The notes: generated from the sequence alone by a model not told the origin. Positions 15,443 through 23,667 are shown, numbered from the stretch's first letter. The stretch is 64,000 nucleotides of DNA from Micromonospora sp. HM5-17 (GCF_003762835.1 NZ_RJWA01000001.1:372001-436000), one strand, 5' to 3'. Numbers and translations are program-made.

Positions 15443-16480
15443 TCAACCCCCGATCGCGGACATCGGGCGTACCGGCTGGAGAAAGCTCGGATCGTCGATG
15501 CCGTGCCCGGCCCGCTTGCCCCACATCGCCACCCGCCACCGGCGGGCCAGCTCCTCGTCGTCGGCACCGCCACGCAGGGCGGTACGCAGATCCGACTCCT
15601 CCAGCGCGAAGAGGCAGTTCCGGACCTGCCCGTCCGCGGTGAGCCGGGTCCGGTCGCAGTCCCCGCAGAACGGCCGCGTCACACTGGCGATCACCCCGAC
15701 CCGGGCCGGCCGACCGTCCGGCGTGGTCCAGCCCTCCACCAACCACGTCTCGGCCGGTGCCCCGCCCCGCTCGGCCGGATCCGGCAGCAGCGTGAACTCG
15801 GCCCGCAGCGCGGCGAGGACCTCCTCGGCCGTCACCATCGTCGACCGGTCCCAGCTGTGCTGGGCGTCCAGCGGCATCTGCTCGATGAAGCGCAGCTCGT
15901 AGCCGTGTTCCAGGGCGAAGCGCAGCAGCGCCGGCGCCTCGCCGTCGTTGACGCCGCGCATCAGCACCGCGTTGATTTTGACCGGGGCCAGGCCGGCGGC
16001 GACCGCCCCGGCCAGCCCGTCCAGAACGGCCCGCAGCCGCGGTCGCCGGGTCAGCGCGGTGAACCGGTCGGGATCGAGACTGTCCAGCGAGACGTTGACC
16101 CGGTCGAGCCCGGCCGCGCGCAGCGGGCCCGCGAGCCGGTCGAGCCCGATCCCGTTGGTGGTCAGGGAGAGGACCGGTCGTGGGGTGAGCGCGGCGACGG
16201 CGGCGACGATCCCCAGCAGCCCGGGCCGGATCAGCGGCTCGCCGCCGGTGAAGCGCACCTCGGTCACGCCGAGCAGACGTACCGCCACGCCGACCAGCCG
16301 CACCACCTCGTCGTCGGTCAGCACCTCCGACTTCGGCAGCCACGGCAGCCCCTCGGCCGGCATGCAGTACGTGCAGCGCAGGTTGCACCGGTCGGTCAGC
16401 GAGACCCGGAGGTCGGTGGCCACCCGGCCGTACCGGTCGACGAGGCCGGGCACCTCCGGCCGGGAACCGGAGATGGTCAT
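15443..16480 (-). CDS. moaA: GTP 3',8-cyclase MoaA (molybdenum cofactor)
   Basis: The 345-residue radical-SAM enzyme converts GTP to 3',8-cyclo-GTP, the first step of molybdopterin synthesis. The radical-SAM cluster motif is CNLRCTYC near residues 27-34, and the C-terminal cluster uses CGDC...VRNC. The segment FTGGEPLIRPGLL is typical. The protein ends SAIGG, matching the conserved Gly-Gly tail that helps bind SAM/GTP. The ATG at 16480 gives a normal length; the open frame upstream of it belongs to the preceding kinase-like gene's antisense noise. It forms an operon with moaD. Confidence 0.96.
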   Translation of the reverse strand: MTISGSRPEVPGLVDRYGRVATDLRVSLTDRCNLRCTYCMPAEGLPWLPKSEVLTDDEVVRLVGVAVRLLGVTEVRFTGGEPLIRPGLLGIVAAVAALTPRPVLSLTTNGIGLDRLAGPLRAAGLDRVNVSLDSLDPDRFTALTRRPRLRAVLDGLAGAVAAGLAPVKINAVLMRGVNDGEAPALLRFALEHGYELRFIEQMPLDAQHSWDRSTMVTAEEVLAALRAEFTLLPDPAERGGAPAETWLVEGWTTPDGRPARVGVIASVTRPFCGDCDRTRLTADGQVRNCLFALEESDLRTALRGGADDEELARRWRVAMWGKRAGHGIDDPSFLQPVRPMSAIGG

Positions 16481-16497
16481 CGCTCGACGGTAGCGCG

Positions 16498-17388
16498 TCA
16501 CGCTGACAGCGCGGCGCGCGCCGCCGCGGCCACCGCGTTCCGGTACGTGGCGCCGAAGAGCGCGGTGTGCACCAGCAGCAGGTGGAGCTGGTGCAGTGGG
16601 ATCCGTTCCCGCCAGCCGTCGGCCAGCGGCCACACCTCCTGGTAGGCGTCGAGGATCAGGTCCAGGTGCGGGGCGCCCCCGAAGAGGGTGAGCTGGGCCA
16701 GGTCGGTCTCCCGGTGTCCACCGTGCGCGGCGGGATCGACCAGCCAGGCCCGGCCGTCGGCGCCCCACAGCACGTTCCCCGGCCACAGGTCGCCGTGGAT
16801 CCGGGCGGGCGGCTCGGCCCCGCCGTACCCGTCGATCCGGGAGATCAGCCGCTCGACCAGGGCGACCTCGGTCGCGGAGAGCGCGCCGTTGTCGACCGAG
16901 CGCCGCAGGTACGGGGTGAGCCGGCGGTGCGCGAACCAGGTGGGCCAGTCCTCGTCGCTCGGGGTGTTGTCCTGGGGCAGCGACCCGATGAAGCCGGGCC
17001 ACTCGGCGCCGAACGAGGGGGCGCCGGCCCGGTGCAGCGCCGCCAGCTCGGCGCCGAACCGCCGGGCCGCCTCCGGCGTCGGCTCGCCCGGTTCCACCCA
17101 CTCCAGCGCGAGCAGCTCCGGCAGCGCCACGACCACCTCGGGCACCGGCACCGCGTTCGCCTCCCGCAGCCACCGCAGCCCGGCCGCCTCACTGGCGAAG
17201 AAGCCCTCGGGCATGTCGGCGTCCGACCCCTCGGGCCAGCTCTTGGCGAAGAGCGAGCTGCCGTCGTCGAGGGTGAGCCGGTTCGCGGCGCAGATGTCTC
17301 CGCCGGAGACCGGCGTCTCTCGGATCCGCTGGTGGGTGAGGAAGAGCGGAAGCTGCCTCGGGTGGGTCCGGAGGTACGCCAGGTCCAT
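16498..17388 (-). CDS. fructosamine kinase family protein
   Basis: The 296-residue product belongs to the fructosamine/ketosamine-3-kinase family of aminoglycoside-phosphotransferase-like kinases. The nucleotide-binding part contains GGDICAANRLTLDDGSSLFAKSW (about 29-51), and the catalytic loop is RIHGDLWPGNVLWG with LVDPAAHGGHRETDLAQL downstream, the HGDxxxxN and DPA signatures. Members phosphorylate glycated amines so the sugar falls off protein, though bacterial substrates are often small ribulosamines. The ATG at 17388 fits the family start MDLAYLRTH. It is upstream of and on the same strand as moaA with a 17-bp gap, though the functions look unrelated. Confidence 0.9.
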   Translation of the reverse strand: MDLAYLRTHPRQLPLFLTHQRIRETPVSGGDICAANRLTLDDGSSLFAKSWPEGSDADMPEGFFASEAAGLRWLREANAVPVPEVVVALPELLALEWVEPGEPTPEAARRFGAELAALHRAGAPSFGAEWPGFIGSLPQDNTPSDEDWPTWFAHRRLTPYLRRSVDNGALSATEVALVERLISRIDGYGGAEPPARIHGDLWPGNVLWGADGRAWLVDPAAHGGHRETDLAQLTLFGGAPHLDLILDAYQEVWPLADGWRERIPLHQLHLLLVHTALFGATYRNAVAAAARAALSA

Positions 17389-17438
17389 GCGGGAACGGTA
17401 ACCGCTCGCCGGCGCGCCGGTGTCGGGTGTCGGACGTC

Positions 17439-17513
17439 GGGAGTCCCGGACCCCGGCCTCGGCGGGAGTCCCGGGCTCTGGCCTCGACGGGGGTCCCCGG
17501 CTCCGGCCGTGCC
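17439..17513. repeat. three imperfect 25-bp tandem repeats
   Basis: Three head-to-tail units (17439-17463, 17464-17488, 17489-17513) follow the pattern GGGAGTCCCGG-N-C-NCNGGCCT. They sit in the 150-bp gap behind the ROK gene and before the kinase-like gene, both on the minus strand. They contain small GGGA/TCCC dyads. No function is evident. Confidence 0.65.
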
Positions 17514-17540
17514 GGGCGGGTGTCGCGGGTCCGCCGCCGG

Positions 17541-18800
17541 TCAGTCCGCCGAGCGGAGGTGCGCAGCCCACTCGGCGAGGGCACTCTCCCCGGTGATGTG
17601 GTCGAGGCCGAGCACGGCGGCACCGTGCAGGGGTCCCTCGTCGCCGAAGGCGGCGGCCACGACCGGCGGGGGCTGGGCCCGGTGGACGGACATCAGGCCG
17701 GCGGCGTACGCGTCGTCGAACGCCGGGCCGGCGACGCGGCGGAGCGCCGGACCGAGCCCGCCGAGGGTGACCAGGTCCGGGTCGTGGAGGTTGACCAGGG
17801 CGGCGATGCCGTCGCCGAGGGCCGCCGCGACGGCGTCGACCGCCCGTCGGGCCGCCGGGTCGCCGCCGTCGCGCGCCGGAACCCGCCGGCCGGAGCGGGG
17901 ATCGGGGTCCGGGCCGGGGTGCGGGGCGCCGGTGGCGCGGCGGATCACCTCCCACGCGTAGCTGAGGGCGTCGACGGGCGGGGGTTCGCCGAGGTGACGG
18001 GCCAGCGCGCGGCCGTCGACGGCGAGATCCCAGCATCCTCGGGCTCCGCAGGGGCAGCGGAGGGCGCGGTCGCCGAACGGGAGATGGCCGTACTCGCCGG
18101 CCGCGCCGTGGGCACCGGTGACCGGGCGGCCGTCGATGGTGAGCGTCCCGCCGACCCCGACCTCGACGATGAGGTGCAGCGCCGTTCCGGCGGTGGTGGC
18201 GGCGCCGGCCCGGGCCTCGGCGACCCCGGCGAGCGTGGCGTCGTTGCCGAGCAGCAGCGGCAGGGACGTGTCGCGGGCGACGGCACGCAGGTCGACGGCG
18301 CCCCAGCCGAGGGTGGCCGCCTGAACGAGGTGGTCGTCGTAGATGGCCCCGGCCACCGCGAGGGAGACCGCGCGTAGCCGGTGGCCGTACCGGTCCCGGG
18401 CCCGGTCGACGGCGCGGCGCAGGGTGGCCAGGACGGCGTCGGGCTCGCGGCTCGGGTGGCGGCGGCGTCGTGGCTCGATCAACCGCCCGTCGACGGTGGC
18501 CACTGCGGCCCGCCAGTCCTCCTGACGGAGGGCGAGCGCCAACACGACCGGCCCCTCCGGGTGCGGTCGCAGCACGGTGGTGGGCCGGCCACGGCCGACC
18601 ACCGGCGCCGGCGCCTCGGTCAGCAGCCGCAGGTCGCGCAGCCGGGCGACGATCTCGGTGGCCAGCCCACTGGTCAGCCCCAGTTCCCGGGCCAGCGCGG
18701 CGCGGGTGATCCCCGGGACCCGGCGCAGCGTGGCCAGCACCTGTGCCGCGGTGTGCCAGCGGAGCGTGGCGGCCCGCCCCTGGTCAGGGTTTCGTGGCAT
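17541..18800 (-). CDS. ROK-family transcriptional repressor
   Basis: The 419-residue product has an N-terminal winged helix (ALARELGLTSGLATEIVARLRDLRLL, about 34-59) joined to a ROK sugar-kinase-like domain. The ROK domain includes VSLAVAGAIYDD, GNDATLAGVAEA and EVGVGGTLTIDG. The zinc-binding ROK signature is GEYGHLPFG...RCPCGARGCWD. Such proteins (NagC/XylR type) repress sugar genes until a sugar or sugar phosphate binds. The ATG at 18800 lies 18 bp from a perfect palindrome, shared with the divergent HAD phosphatase gene. Sugar-phosphatase control plus autoregulation is the natural reading. Confidence 0.93.
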   Translation of the reverse strand: MPRNPDQGRAATLRWHTAAQVLATLRRVPGITRAALARELGLTSGLATEIVARLRDLRLLTEAPAPVVGRGRPTTVLRPHPEGPVVLALALRQEDWRAAVATVDGRLIEPRRRRHPSREPDAVLATLRRAVDRARDRYGHRLRAVSLAVAGAIYDDHLVQAATLGWGAVDLRAVARDTSLPLLLGNDATLAGVAEARAGAATTAGTALHLIVEVGVGGTLTIDGRPVTGAHGAAGEYGHLPFGDRALRCPCGARGCWDLAVDGRALARHLGEPPPVDALSYAWEVIRRATGAPHPGPDPDPRSGRRVPARDGGDPAARRAVDAVAAALGDGIAALVNLHDPDLVTLGGLGPALRRVAGPAFDDAYAAGLMSVHRAQPPPVVAAAFGDEGPLHGAAVLGLDHITGESALAEWAAHLRSAD

Positions 18801-18817
18801 GCTCGGCGTCACCACCT

Positions 18818-18838
18818 TATGCTCGTAGGACGAGCATA
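18818..18838. promoter_or_regulatory. palindromic operator between the ROK repressor and HAD phosphatase genes
   Basis: TATGCTCG (18818-18825) and its perfect complement (18831-18838) flank a 5-bp centre. The palindrome lies 17 bp before the ROK start and 10 bp before the HAD start and overlaps any promoter of either gene. Position and symmetry fit an autoregulatory ROK operator. Confidence 0.7.
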
Positions 18839-18848
18839 TTAGGGGGTT

Positions 18849-19475
18849 GTGGTGGAGAGGATCGAGGTCGACGCGGTGCTGCTGGACATGGACGGCACCC
18901 TGGTGGACTCGGACGCCGCCGTCGAGCGCGCCTGGCGTCGCTGGGCGACGGAGTACGGCGTCGACCCCGGCCAGGCGCTGGCGATCGCGCATGGCAGCCC
19001 GGCGGACCACACGGTGCGCCGGCTGCTGCCCGAGCTGGACGAGGCGGGGGTGGCGGCGGCCGCCGCCCGCCAACTGGCGTTGCAGTACGACGACCTCGCC
19101 GACGTCGTACCCACCCGGGGCGCCACCCACCTGCTGTCGACGCTGGCCCGGCTCGGCCTGCCCTGGGCGGTGGTGACCAGCGCGGACGCCCGGCTCGCCA
19201 AGGCCCGGCTGGCCGCCGCCGGCATCACCCCGCCGGTGCTCGTGACCGTCGAGGACGTCAGCGCGGGAAAGCCGGATCCGGAGGGCTACCTGCGCGCCGC
19301 CGCGCTGCTCGGCGTCCCGCCGGCGCGGTGCCTGGTCGTCGAGGACACCGAGGTGGGGCTGCGGGCCGGACGGGCGGCGGGCGCGCGGACCGCCGCGTTG
19401 AAGGGGCTGGACGGCGACGTACGCCCCGACGACCTGGCGCACCTCGCCCGCCTGCTGGAGGCGGCCCGGGCCTGA
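18849..19475 (+). CDS. HAD-family sugar-phosphatase / phosphoglucomutase-like hydrolase
   Basis: The 208-residue haloacid dehalogenase-like hydrolase has all four motifs: DMDGTLVDSD (motif I nucleophile), VVTSAD (II), a Lys in GKPDPEGY (III) and VVEDTEVG (IV). A helical cap between I and II and the GKPDPEGY signature place it in the beta-phosphoglucomutase/sugar-phosphatase (GPP/DOG) subfamily, which removes phosphate from small sugar phosphates. It is divergent from a ROK repressor across a shared palindrome, so it is probably sugar-controlled. The start is GTG 18849 or the adjacent GTG 18852, behind AGGGGG. Confidence 0.9.
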   Translation: MVERIEVDAVLLDMDGTLVDSDAAVERAWRRWATEYGVDPGQALAIAHGSPADHTVRRLLPELDEAGVAAAAARQLALQYDDLADVVPTRGATHLLSTLARLGLPWAVVTSADARLAKARLAAAGITPPVLVTVEDVSAGKPDPEGYLRAAALLGVPPARCLVVEDTEVGLRAGRAAGARTAALKGLDGDVRPDDLAHLARLLEAARA

Positions 19476-19675
19476 GCGCCGGTGCCGTCCGCCCCGCACA
19501 CGGGCGGCGGCTGTCGCCGCTGACCGGGAGGAACCAGCCGGGGAGCGCCCGCCCCCGCACGAATGGCGGGTCACCTGACCGCGTCCCGGCCCTCCCGGCC
19601 ACCCGCCCCGAACTTTTTTCGGCGTTACCGGCGGGCCGAGGTTCGGCCCTGAGCAGGCAAACTACGCTCGGTAAC

Positions 19676-19702
19676 TGTGGATAACCCGGCGTGTCGTCCA
19701 CA
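19676..19702. promoter_or_regulatory. inverted pair of DnaA-box-like sequences
   Basis: TGTGGATAA (19676-19684) is the exact complement of the DnaA box TTATCCACA. TCGTCCACA (19694-19702) matches the actinobacterial box TTGTCCACA at eight of nine bases. The two face each other across 9 bp, 54 bp before the DUF4192 start. In the 280-bp gap 19476-19755 I see nothing else. Confidence 0.5.
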
Positions 19703-19755
19703 GCCAGATCTCGGTGCACTTCCGATCATCGATGCGTCCCGCCACGCTGCCGGGC

Positions 19756-20802
19756 ATGACCTCGACCGTTCACGTGTCCCTCGTGGTCCGATCCACCGCG
19801 GACCTGCTCGCCGCCGTGCCGTACCTGTTGGGCTTCCATCCCGCCGACAGCGTGGTGGTGGTCGCGCTGCGTGGCACACGCATCGTCTTCCTGGCCCGGG
19901 GCGACCTGCCGGGTCTCCCGGCCGCGTCGGAGCCGCCCGGGGACGGGCTCGGCGAGGCCGCCGCGGAGCTCGCGGCGGTCGTCGCCCGACAGGGCGTCCA
20001 CGCGACCATGGTCGTCGGGTACGGTCCGGCGGCCCGGACCACGCCGATGATCGACGCGCTGATCGTCGCCCTCGGTGAGGTGGACCTGCCCGTCCTGGAG
20101 GCGCTGCGGGTGACCGGTGACCGCTACTGGTCGCACGTCTGCGGGGACCCCGTCGGCTGTCCACCCGAGGGTACGCCGTTCGACGCCTCGACCAGCCAGT
20201 TCGCCGCGGCGGCGACCTTCGCCGGCCAGGTGGCGCTCCCCGACCGCGACACGCTCGTCCGCCAGATCGCCCCGGTCGGCGGCTCGGCCCGCCGGGCGAT
20301 GCGCGAGGCGACCCGAAAGGCGGAGGTCCGACTCCGGGACCTGCTGGGCCGGGCACCGGCGGCCGACGCGCTGAACCAGCGGACGGTGTGGCGCGCGGGC
20401 CGTGCGGCGGTACGGCTGGCGCTGCGGCGACACCGCGACGGAGGGCAGCTCACCGACGACGAGGTGGCCTGGCTCAGCCTGCTGCTGGTGCACCTGCCGA
20501 CCCGGGACGACGCCTGGCGGTGGACCGGCGGTGAGGAGTGGCACCTGACACTGTGGACGGACGTGCTCCGTCGGGCCGAACCAGACCTGGGTGCGGCGCC
20601 GGCCAGCCTGTTGGCGTTCGCCGCGTGGTGTGCGGGCCAGGGAGCGCTGGCGAGCGTGGCGGTGGATCGGGCGCTGGAGGCGCAGCCCGACTACTCGATG
20701 GCACTGCTGCTCGCCGAGGCCCTGCGGGTCGGGATACCACCGTCCATCCTGGACGACTGGGCCGAGGTGGCGCGGTCGGCGTGCGACCGGTCGGACGACT
20801 GA
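19756..20802 (+). CDS. DUF4192-domain protein
   Basis: The 348-residue product begins TSTVHVSLVVRSTADLLAAVPYLLGFHPADSVVVVALRG, the standard opening of actinobacterial DUF4192 proteins, and continues with the usual GDLPGLP and WYRYWSHVCGDPxGCPPEGTPFD-like segment (here RYWSHVCGDPVGCPPEG). Function is unknown. The family is widespread and conserved in actinobacteria, often beside housekeeping genes. The C-terminal part (ASLLAFAAWCAGQGALASVAVDRAL) looks like helical repeats. ATG 19756 gives the family start; ATG 19732 in the same frame is possible. Neither has a clear ribosome site, so a leaderless mRNA is likely. Confidence 0.9.
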   Translation: MTSTVHVSLVVRSTADLLAAVPYLLGFHPADSVVVVALRGTRIVFLARGDLPGLPAASEPPGDGLGEAAAELAAVVARQGVHATMVVGYGPAARTTPMIDALIVALGEVDLPVLEALRVTGDRYWSHVCGDPVGCPPEGTPFDASTSQFAAAATFAGQVALPDRDTLVRQIAPVGGSARRAMREATRKAEVRLRDLLGRAPAADALNQRTVWRAGRAAVRLALRRHRDGGQLTDDEVAWLSLLLVHLPTRDDAWRWTGGEEWHLTLWTDVLRRAEPDLGAAPASLLAFAAWCAGQGALASVAVDRALEAQPDYSMALLLAEALRVGIPPSILDDWAEVARSACDRSDD

Positions 20803-20935
20803 TGAGGTGCCGGGCGCCCTCGGGGCCCCGAACCCGCGCCGCACGGGTCATCCGGAGCCGCCGCGCCCGTCCGGGTTCCTTCGGTCGGCGGGCAACGACT
20901 GCCGACCGGACCGCGATCCGGATACCGTTGACCTT

Positions 20936-21643
20936 GTGACCGGGCAGGTGAAACCGGCCGGCTTCGCGGCGGTGGTGTTGACCGGCGGGGCCGCACGCCG
21001 GATGGGCGGCGTGGACAAGCCGGCGCTGCCGGTGGGCGGCAGCCGGATGCGGGACCGCGTGCTGGCGGCGGTCGCCGCCGCGCGGCCCCGGATCGTCGTC
21101 GGCCCGGCGGACGACCTGCCGCCGGACGTCCTTGACGTTCGGGAGCAACCGGCCGGTGGCGGTCCGGTCGCGGCGCTCGCCGCCGGCCTGGCGCTGCTCG
21201 ACGGGACCGACGCGGGGCACGCCAGCCCCGGGCCCGACACGGCGCACGACGGCCCGGGGCCCGACGGCGCCGACGGCGACGGTGAGACCCGACGCGCACC
21301 CGTCGACTGCGTCGCCGTGCTCGCCGGCGACCTGCCGCTGCTGACCGCCGCCGCCGTGCACGGCCTCCGGGCCGCGTTGGACCGAAGCACGGCTGACGGC
21401 GCCGTCTACGTCGACGACGCCGGCCACCCGCAGTGGCTCTGCGGGGTCTGGCGGCCGGCGGCGCTACGGCGGGCGCTGGACCGGCTGGCCGCCCGGCACG
21501 GCGGCCTCACCGGTACGTCGGTGCGCGCGCTGATGGCCGAGTTGACCGTCGCCGAGGTGTCGTGGCTCGGTCTGGGGCCCCCGCCCTGGTTCGACTGCGA
21601 CACTGACGAGGACCTACGCCGGGCGGAGGAGTGGACACGATGA
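20936..21643 (+). CDS. mobA: molybdenum cofactor guanylyltransferase-like NTP transferase
   Basis: The 235-residue product carries the MobA nucleotidyltransferase signature LTGGAARRMGGVDKPALPVGG (residues about 14-34; consensus LAGGxSxRMGxDKxxL). GGPVAALAAGL and a metal-binding VLAGDLPLL follow. MobA attaches GMP to molybdopterin to make the guanine dinucleotide cofactor. A Gly/Asp-rich insertion (DAGHASPGPDTAHDGPGPDGADGDGE, in pieces) after the base-binding part makes it longer than usual. It overlaps the next gene by ATGA. moaA and moaD lie 5 kb away on the other strand, supporting a cofactor role. Confidence 0.87.
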   Translation: MTGQVKPAGFAAVVLTGGAARRMGGVDKPALPVGGSRMRDRVLAAVAAARPRIVVGPADDLPPDVLDVREQPAGGGPVAALAAGLALLDGTDAGHASPGPDTAHDGPGPDGADGDGETRRAPVDCVAVLAGDLPLLTAAAVHGLRAALDRSTADGAVYVDDAGHPQWLCGVWRPAALRRALDRLAARHGGLTGTSVRALMAELTVAEVSWLGLGPPPWFDCDTDEDLRRAEEWTR

Positions 21644-21966
21644 GCAGGATGGACGACTGGGTGGCGGCGGCCTGCGCCGAACTCGGCCTGACGCCGGCCG
21701 AGGTCGACGTGCGGGTGGTACTGGACCTGGCCCGCGACGTCGCCCATCACGTGCTTCGGCCCGGCGCACCGGTGACGGCGTACCTGCTCGGGATAGCGGT
21801 CGGCCGGGGCGCGGATCCGGCCACCGCCGCCGCCGGCCTGGCCCGTCTCGCCACCAGCTGGGCGGACGCCGAGTCCGGGGCGGCCGAGTCGGGAGCACCT
21901 AGGCCGTCAGGCGCCGGTGCCGCCGGTACGGGGTCGCCGGACTCCGGCGCGGTGGCCCCGGCCTGA
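21640..21966 (+). CDS. DUF6457-like small protein coupled to mobA
   Basis: The 108-residue product (SRMDDWVAAACAELGLTPAEVDVRVVLDLARDVAHHVLRPGAPVTAYLLGIAVG) is a compact helical domain typically found next to mobA in actinobacteria (DUF6457). A disordered Gly/Ala/Ser-rich tail follows. The helical region LDLARDVAHHVLRPAAPLTTFL-like is conserved in such neighbours. Its start overlaps the mobA stop as ATGA, so it is probably an accessory of MobA. The last 60 bp overlap the end of the convergent PadR gene, both genes encoding low-complexity tails there. Confidence 0.75.
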   Translation: MSRMDDWVAAACAELGLTPAEVDVRVVLDLARDVAHHVLRPGAPVTAYLLGIAVGRGADPATAAAGLARLATSWADAESGAAESGAPRPSGAGAAGTGSPDSGAVAPA

Positions 21967-22674
21967 CCGGCGGCCGTACGCCGAGTCCGGCTCGTCCGCG
22001 CCCGGCACGGCCGTCCCGGTGGGGCCGCCGGGCTCGCCCTCCGCCGGGTCTGCGGCATTGTCCTCCGCCGGGGTGGCGGAGCCGGGCGGGGCACCGGCCG
22101 GCTGCGGCGGGCCGCCCCGCTCGGCCAGCTCGGCCATCTTCTCCGCCAGCCAGCGGTACCAGGCGATCCGGACCGGTCCGGTCGCCAGGGCCAGCTCCAG
22201 GGTGGCGTACGCCCCGAACTGCGGGTGCTGGACGTCGTCCGCGTTCCGGGAGACGAGGTCGGCGTGCTGCGCCCGGAAGTCCTCGTGGCGCCGCTCGTAC
22301 GCCTCGGCCTCGGCGAGGTAGAACTCCCGCATCCGCGCCGGGTCGGCCGCCGCGAGGGCGTACGTCTTCAGCACCGCCTCGTCGCGCGGGGCGCGGGGCG
22401 CGGGGGGCTCGACCAGCCAGGCGGCCAGCGCCGCGCGGCCGGCGTCGGTGAGCCGGTGGGTCTTGCGCTGCCGCGGTCCCGGACCGGCCTCGGCATCGTG
22501 GGTGATCAGCCCGGCTGCCGACAGTCGGGCCAGCTCGGGATAGATCTGGCTCTGCTGCGCCGTCCAGTAGTACCCGATGGGCTTGCGCATCCGGCGGACG
22601 ATCTCGTAGCCGGTCAGCGGACCGCGATGCAGCGTGCAGAGCAGGGCATAGCCCAGTGGGCTGACAGTGGCCAA
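21907..22674 (-). CDS. PadR-family transcriptional regulator with long disordered tail
   Basis: The 255-residue product opens ATVSPLGYALLCTLHRGPLTGYEIVRRMRKPIGYYWTAQQSQIYPELARLSAAGLI, a PadR winged helix with the signature TGYEI and QIYPEL. A helical dimerisation domain (vir-type C-terminus) follows to about residue 180. The last 70 residues are Pro/Gly/Ala-rich and unlike typical PadR proteins. The start appears to be TTG 22674 with GGGAGG upstream; no ATG is available. It diverges from an esterase-lipoprotein gene, and a PadR-consensus palindrome stands between them. Confidence 0.88.
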   Translation of the reverse strand: MATVSPLGYALLCTLHRGPLTGYEIVRRMRKPIGYYWTAQQSQIYPELARLSAAGLITHDAEAGPGPRQRKTHRLTDAGRAALAAWLVEPPAPRAPRDEAVLKTYALAAADPARMREFYLAEAEAYERRHEDFRAQHADLVSRNADDVQHPQFGAYATLELALATGPVRIAWYRWLAEKMAELAERGGPPQPAGAPPGSATPAEDNAADPAEGEPGGPTGTAVPGADEPDSAYGRRSGRGHRAGVRRPRTGGTGA

Positions 22675-22710
22675 ACTGTTACCTCCCGGTGCCTCCCGGC
22701 TTCAGCCTAG

Positions 22711-22730
22711 CTATGTCAGTTTTGACATAG
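22711..22730. promoter_or_regulatory. PadR-consensus operator
   Basis: CTATGTCA (22711-22718) and its perfect complement TGACATAG (22723-22730) flank GTTT. Read as ATGT-N8-ACAT it is exactly the described PadR-family operator consensus. It is 37 bp before the PadR start and 41 bp before the esterase start, well placed to control both. Confidence 0.75.
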
Positions 22731-22770
22731 TGCCCCGGCACTGACGTGATGGATCGAACGGGGGAAGCTC

Positions 22771-23667
22771 ATGGCACGGAGGCTCGGACACGGGATTCTG
22801 GCGGCGGTCGCGGTGACGGCGATGCTCGGCGCGGCCGGTTGTGGGAGCGAGGGCGGGACGAGCGCGGGAGGCGCGCCGAGTCCGTCCCGTGCGGAGCGCC
22901 CGGAGGTCGCGCCGGCACCCGGTGACCACAGCCTGACGATCGACTCGGGCGGTGTCGAGCGGACCTGGGATCTGCATGCCCCGCCCACCTACCGGCCGGG
23001 TACGCCGGTTCCGTTGGTGGTCGCCCTGCACGGCACCGACCAGAGCGTGGCGACGCTGCGAGAAACCAGTGGACTGGACGCGGTCGCCGACCGGGAGGGC
23101 TTCCTGGTCGCGTACCCGAAGGCACTCGGCCGGGAGTTCAGCAGGCTGGCCGACCAGGGCGACGACGTCACGTTCGTCCGGGCACTCGTCGACCACCTGG
23201 TGACCAGGTGGTCGGTCGACCCGGCCCGGGTCTACGCGACCGGCTTCTCCTCCGGCGCCCGGATGACGTACGCGCTCGGAGTGGAGGCCGCCGACGTCTT
23301 CGCCGCGATCGCCCCGGTCAGCGGTGCCTTCGCCGGAGGTCCCGCCGAGGCCGACCCCACCTACAAGCCCTCCCGGCCGGTAGCGGTGATCACCTTTGTC
23401 GGCAGCCAGGACCGCGGTTCGGCCCGAATCTACGCGGGCCTGGCGCGGTGGCAGAAGAACCTCGGCTGCCAGGTCGGGAAGCCGGTCTGGGTCGACCGGG
23501 AGAAGACCGTGAACCGCACGGTCAGCCGCTGTGCCGACGGCAGCGAGGTGGTCGACTACACCCTGAACGGCATGGGGCACGCCTGGCCGACGTCGACGGC
23601 GGACTGGGCCGTCGACGCGAGCCAGGCCATGTGGGAGTTCTTCACCGCCCACACGCGACGCCCGTGA
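22771..23667 (+). CDS. secreted PHB-depolymerase/LpqC-type esterase lipoprotein
   Basis: The 298-residue product has a lipoprotein signal (ARRLGHGILAAVAVTAMLGAAGC; lipobox GAAGC with Cys24) and an alpha/beta-hydrolase domain of the polyhydroxybutyrate depolymerase (esterase PHB) family. The oxyanion region is VALHGTDQ, the nucleophile Ser lies in GFSSGARM, and the catalytic His in GMGHAWP. Related LpqC and feruloyl esterases cleave short ester bonds outside the cell. The ATG has GGGGGAAG upstream. It is probably controlled by the divergent PadR regulator. Confidence 0.88.
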   Translation: MARRLGHGILAAVAVTAMLGAAGCGSEGGTSAGGAPSPSRAERPEVAPAPGDHSLTIDSGGVERTWDLHAPPTYRPGTPVPLVVALHGTDQSVATLRETSGLDAVADREGFLVAYPKALGREFSRLADQGDDVTFVRALVDHLVTRWSVDPARVYATGFSSGARMTYALGVEAADVFAAIAPVSGAFAGGPAEADPTYKPSRPVAVITFVGSQDRGSARIYAGLARWQKNLGCQVGKPVWVDREKTVNRTVSRCADGSEVVDYTLNGMGHAWPTSTADWAVDASQAMWEFFTAHTRRP

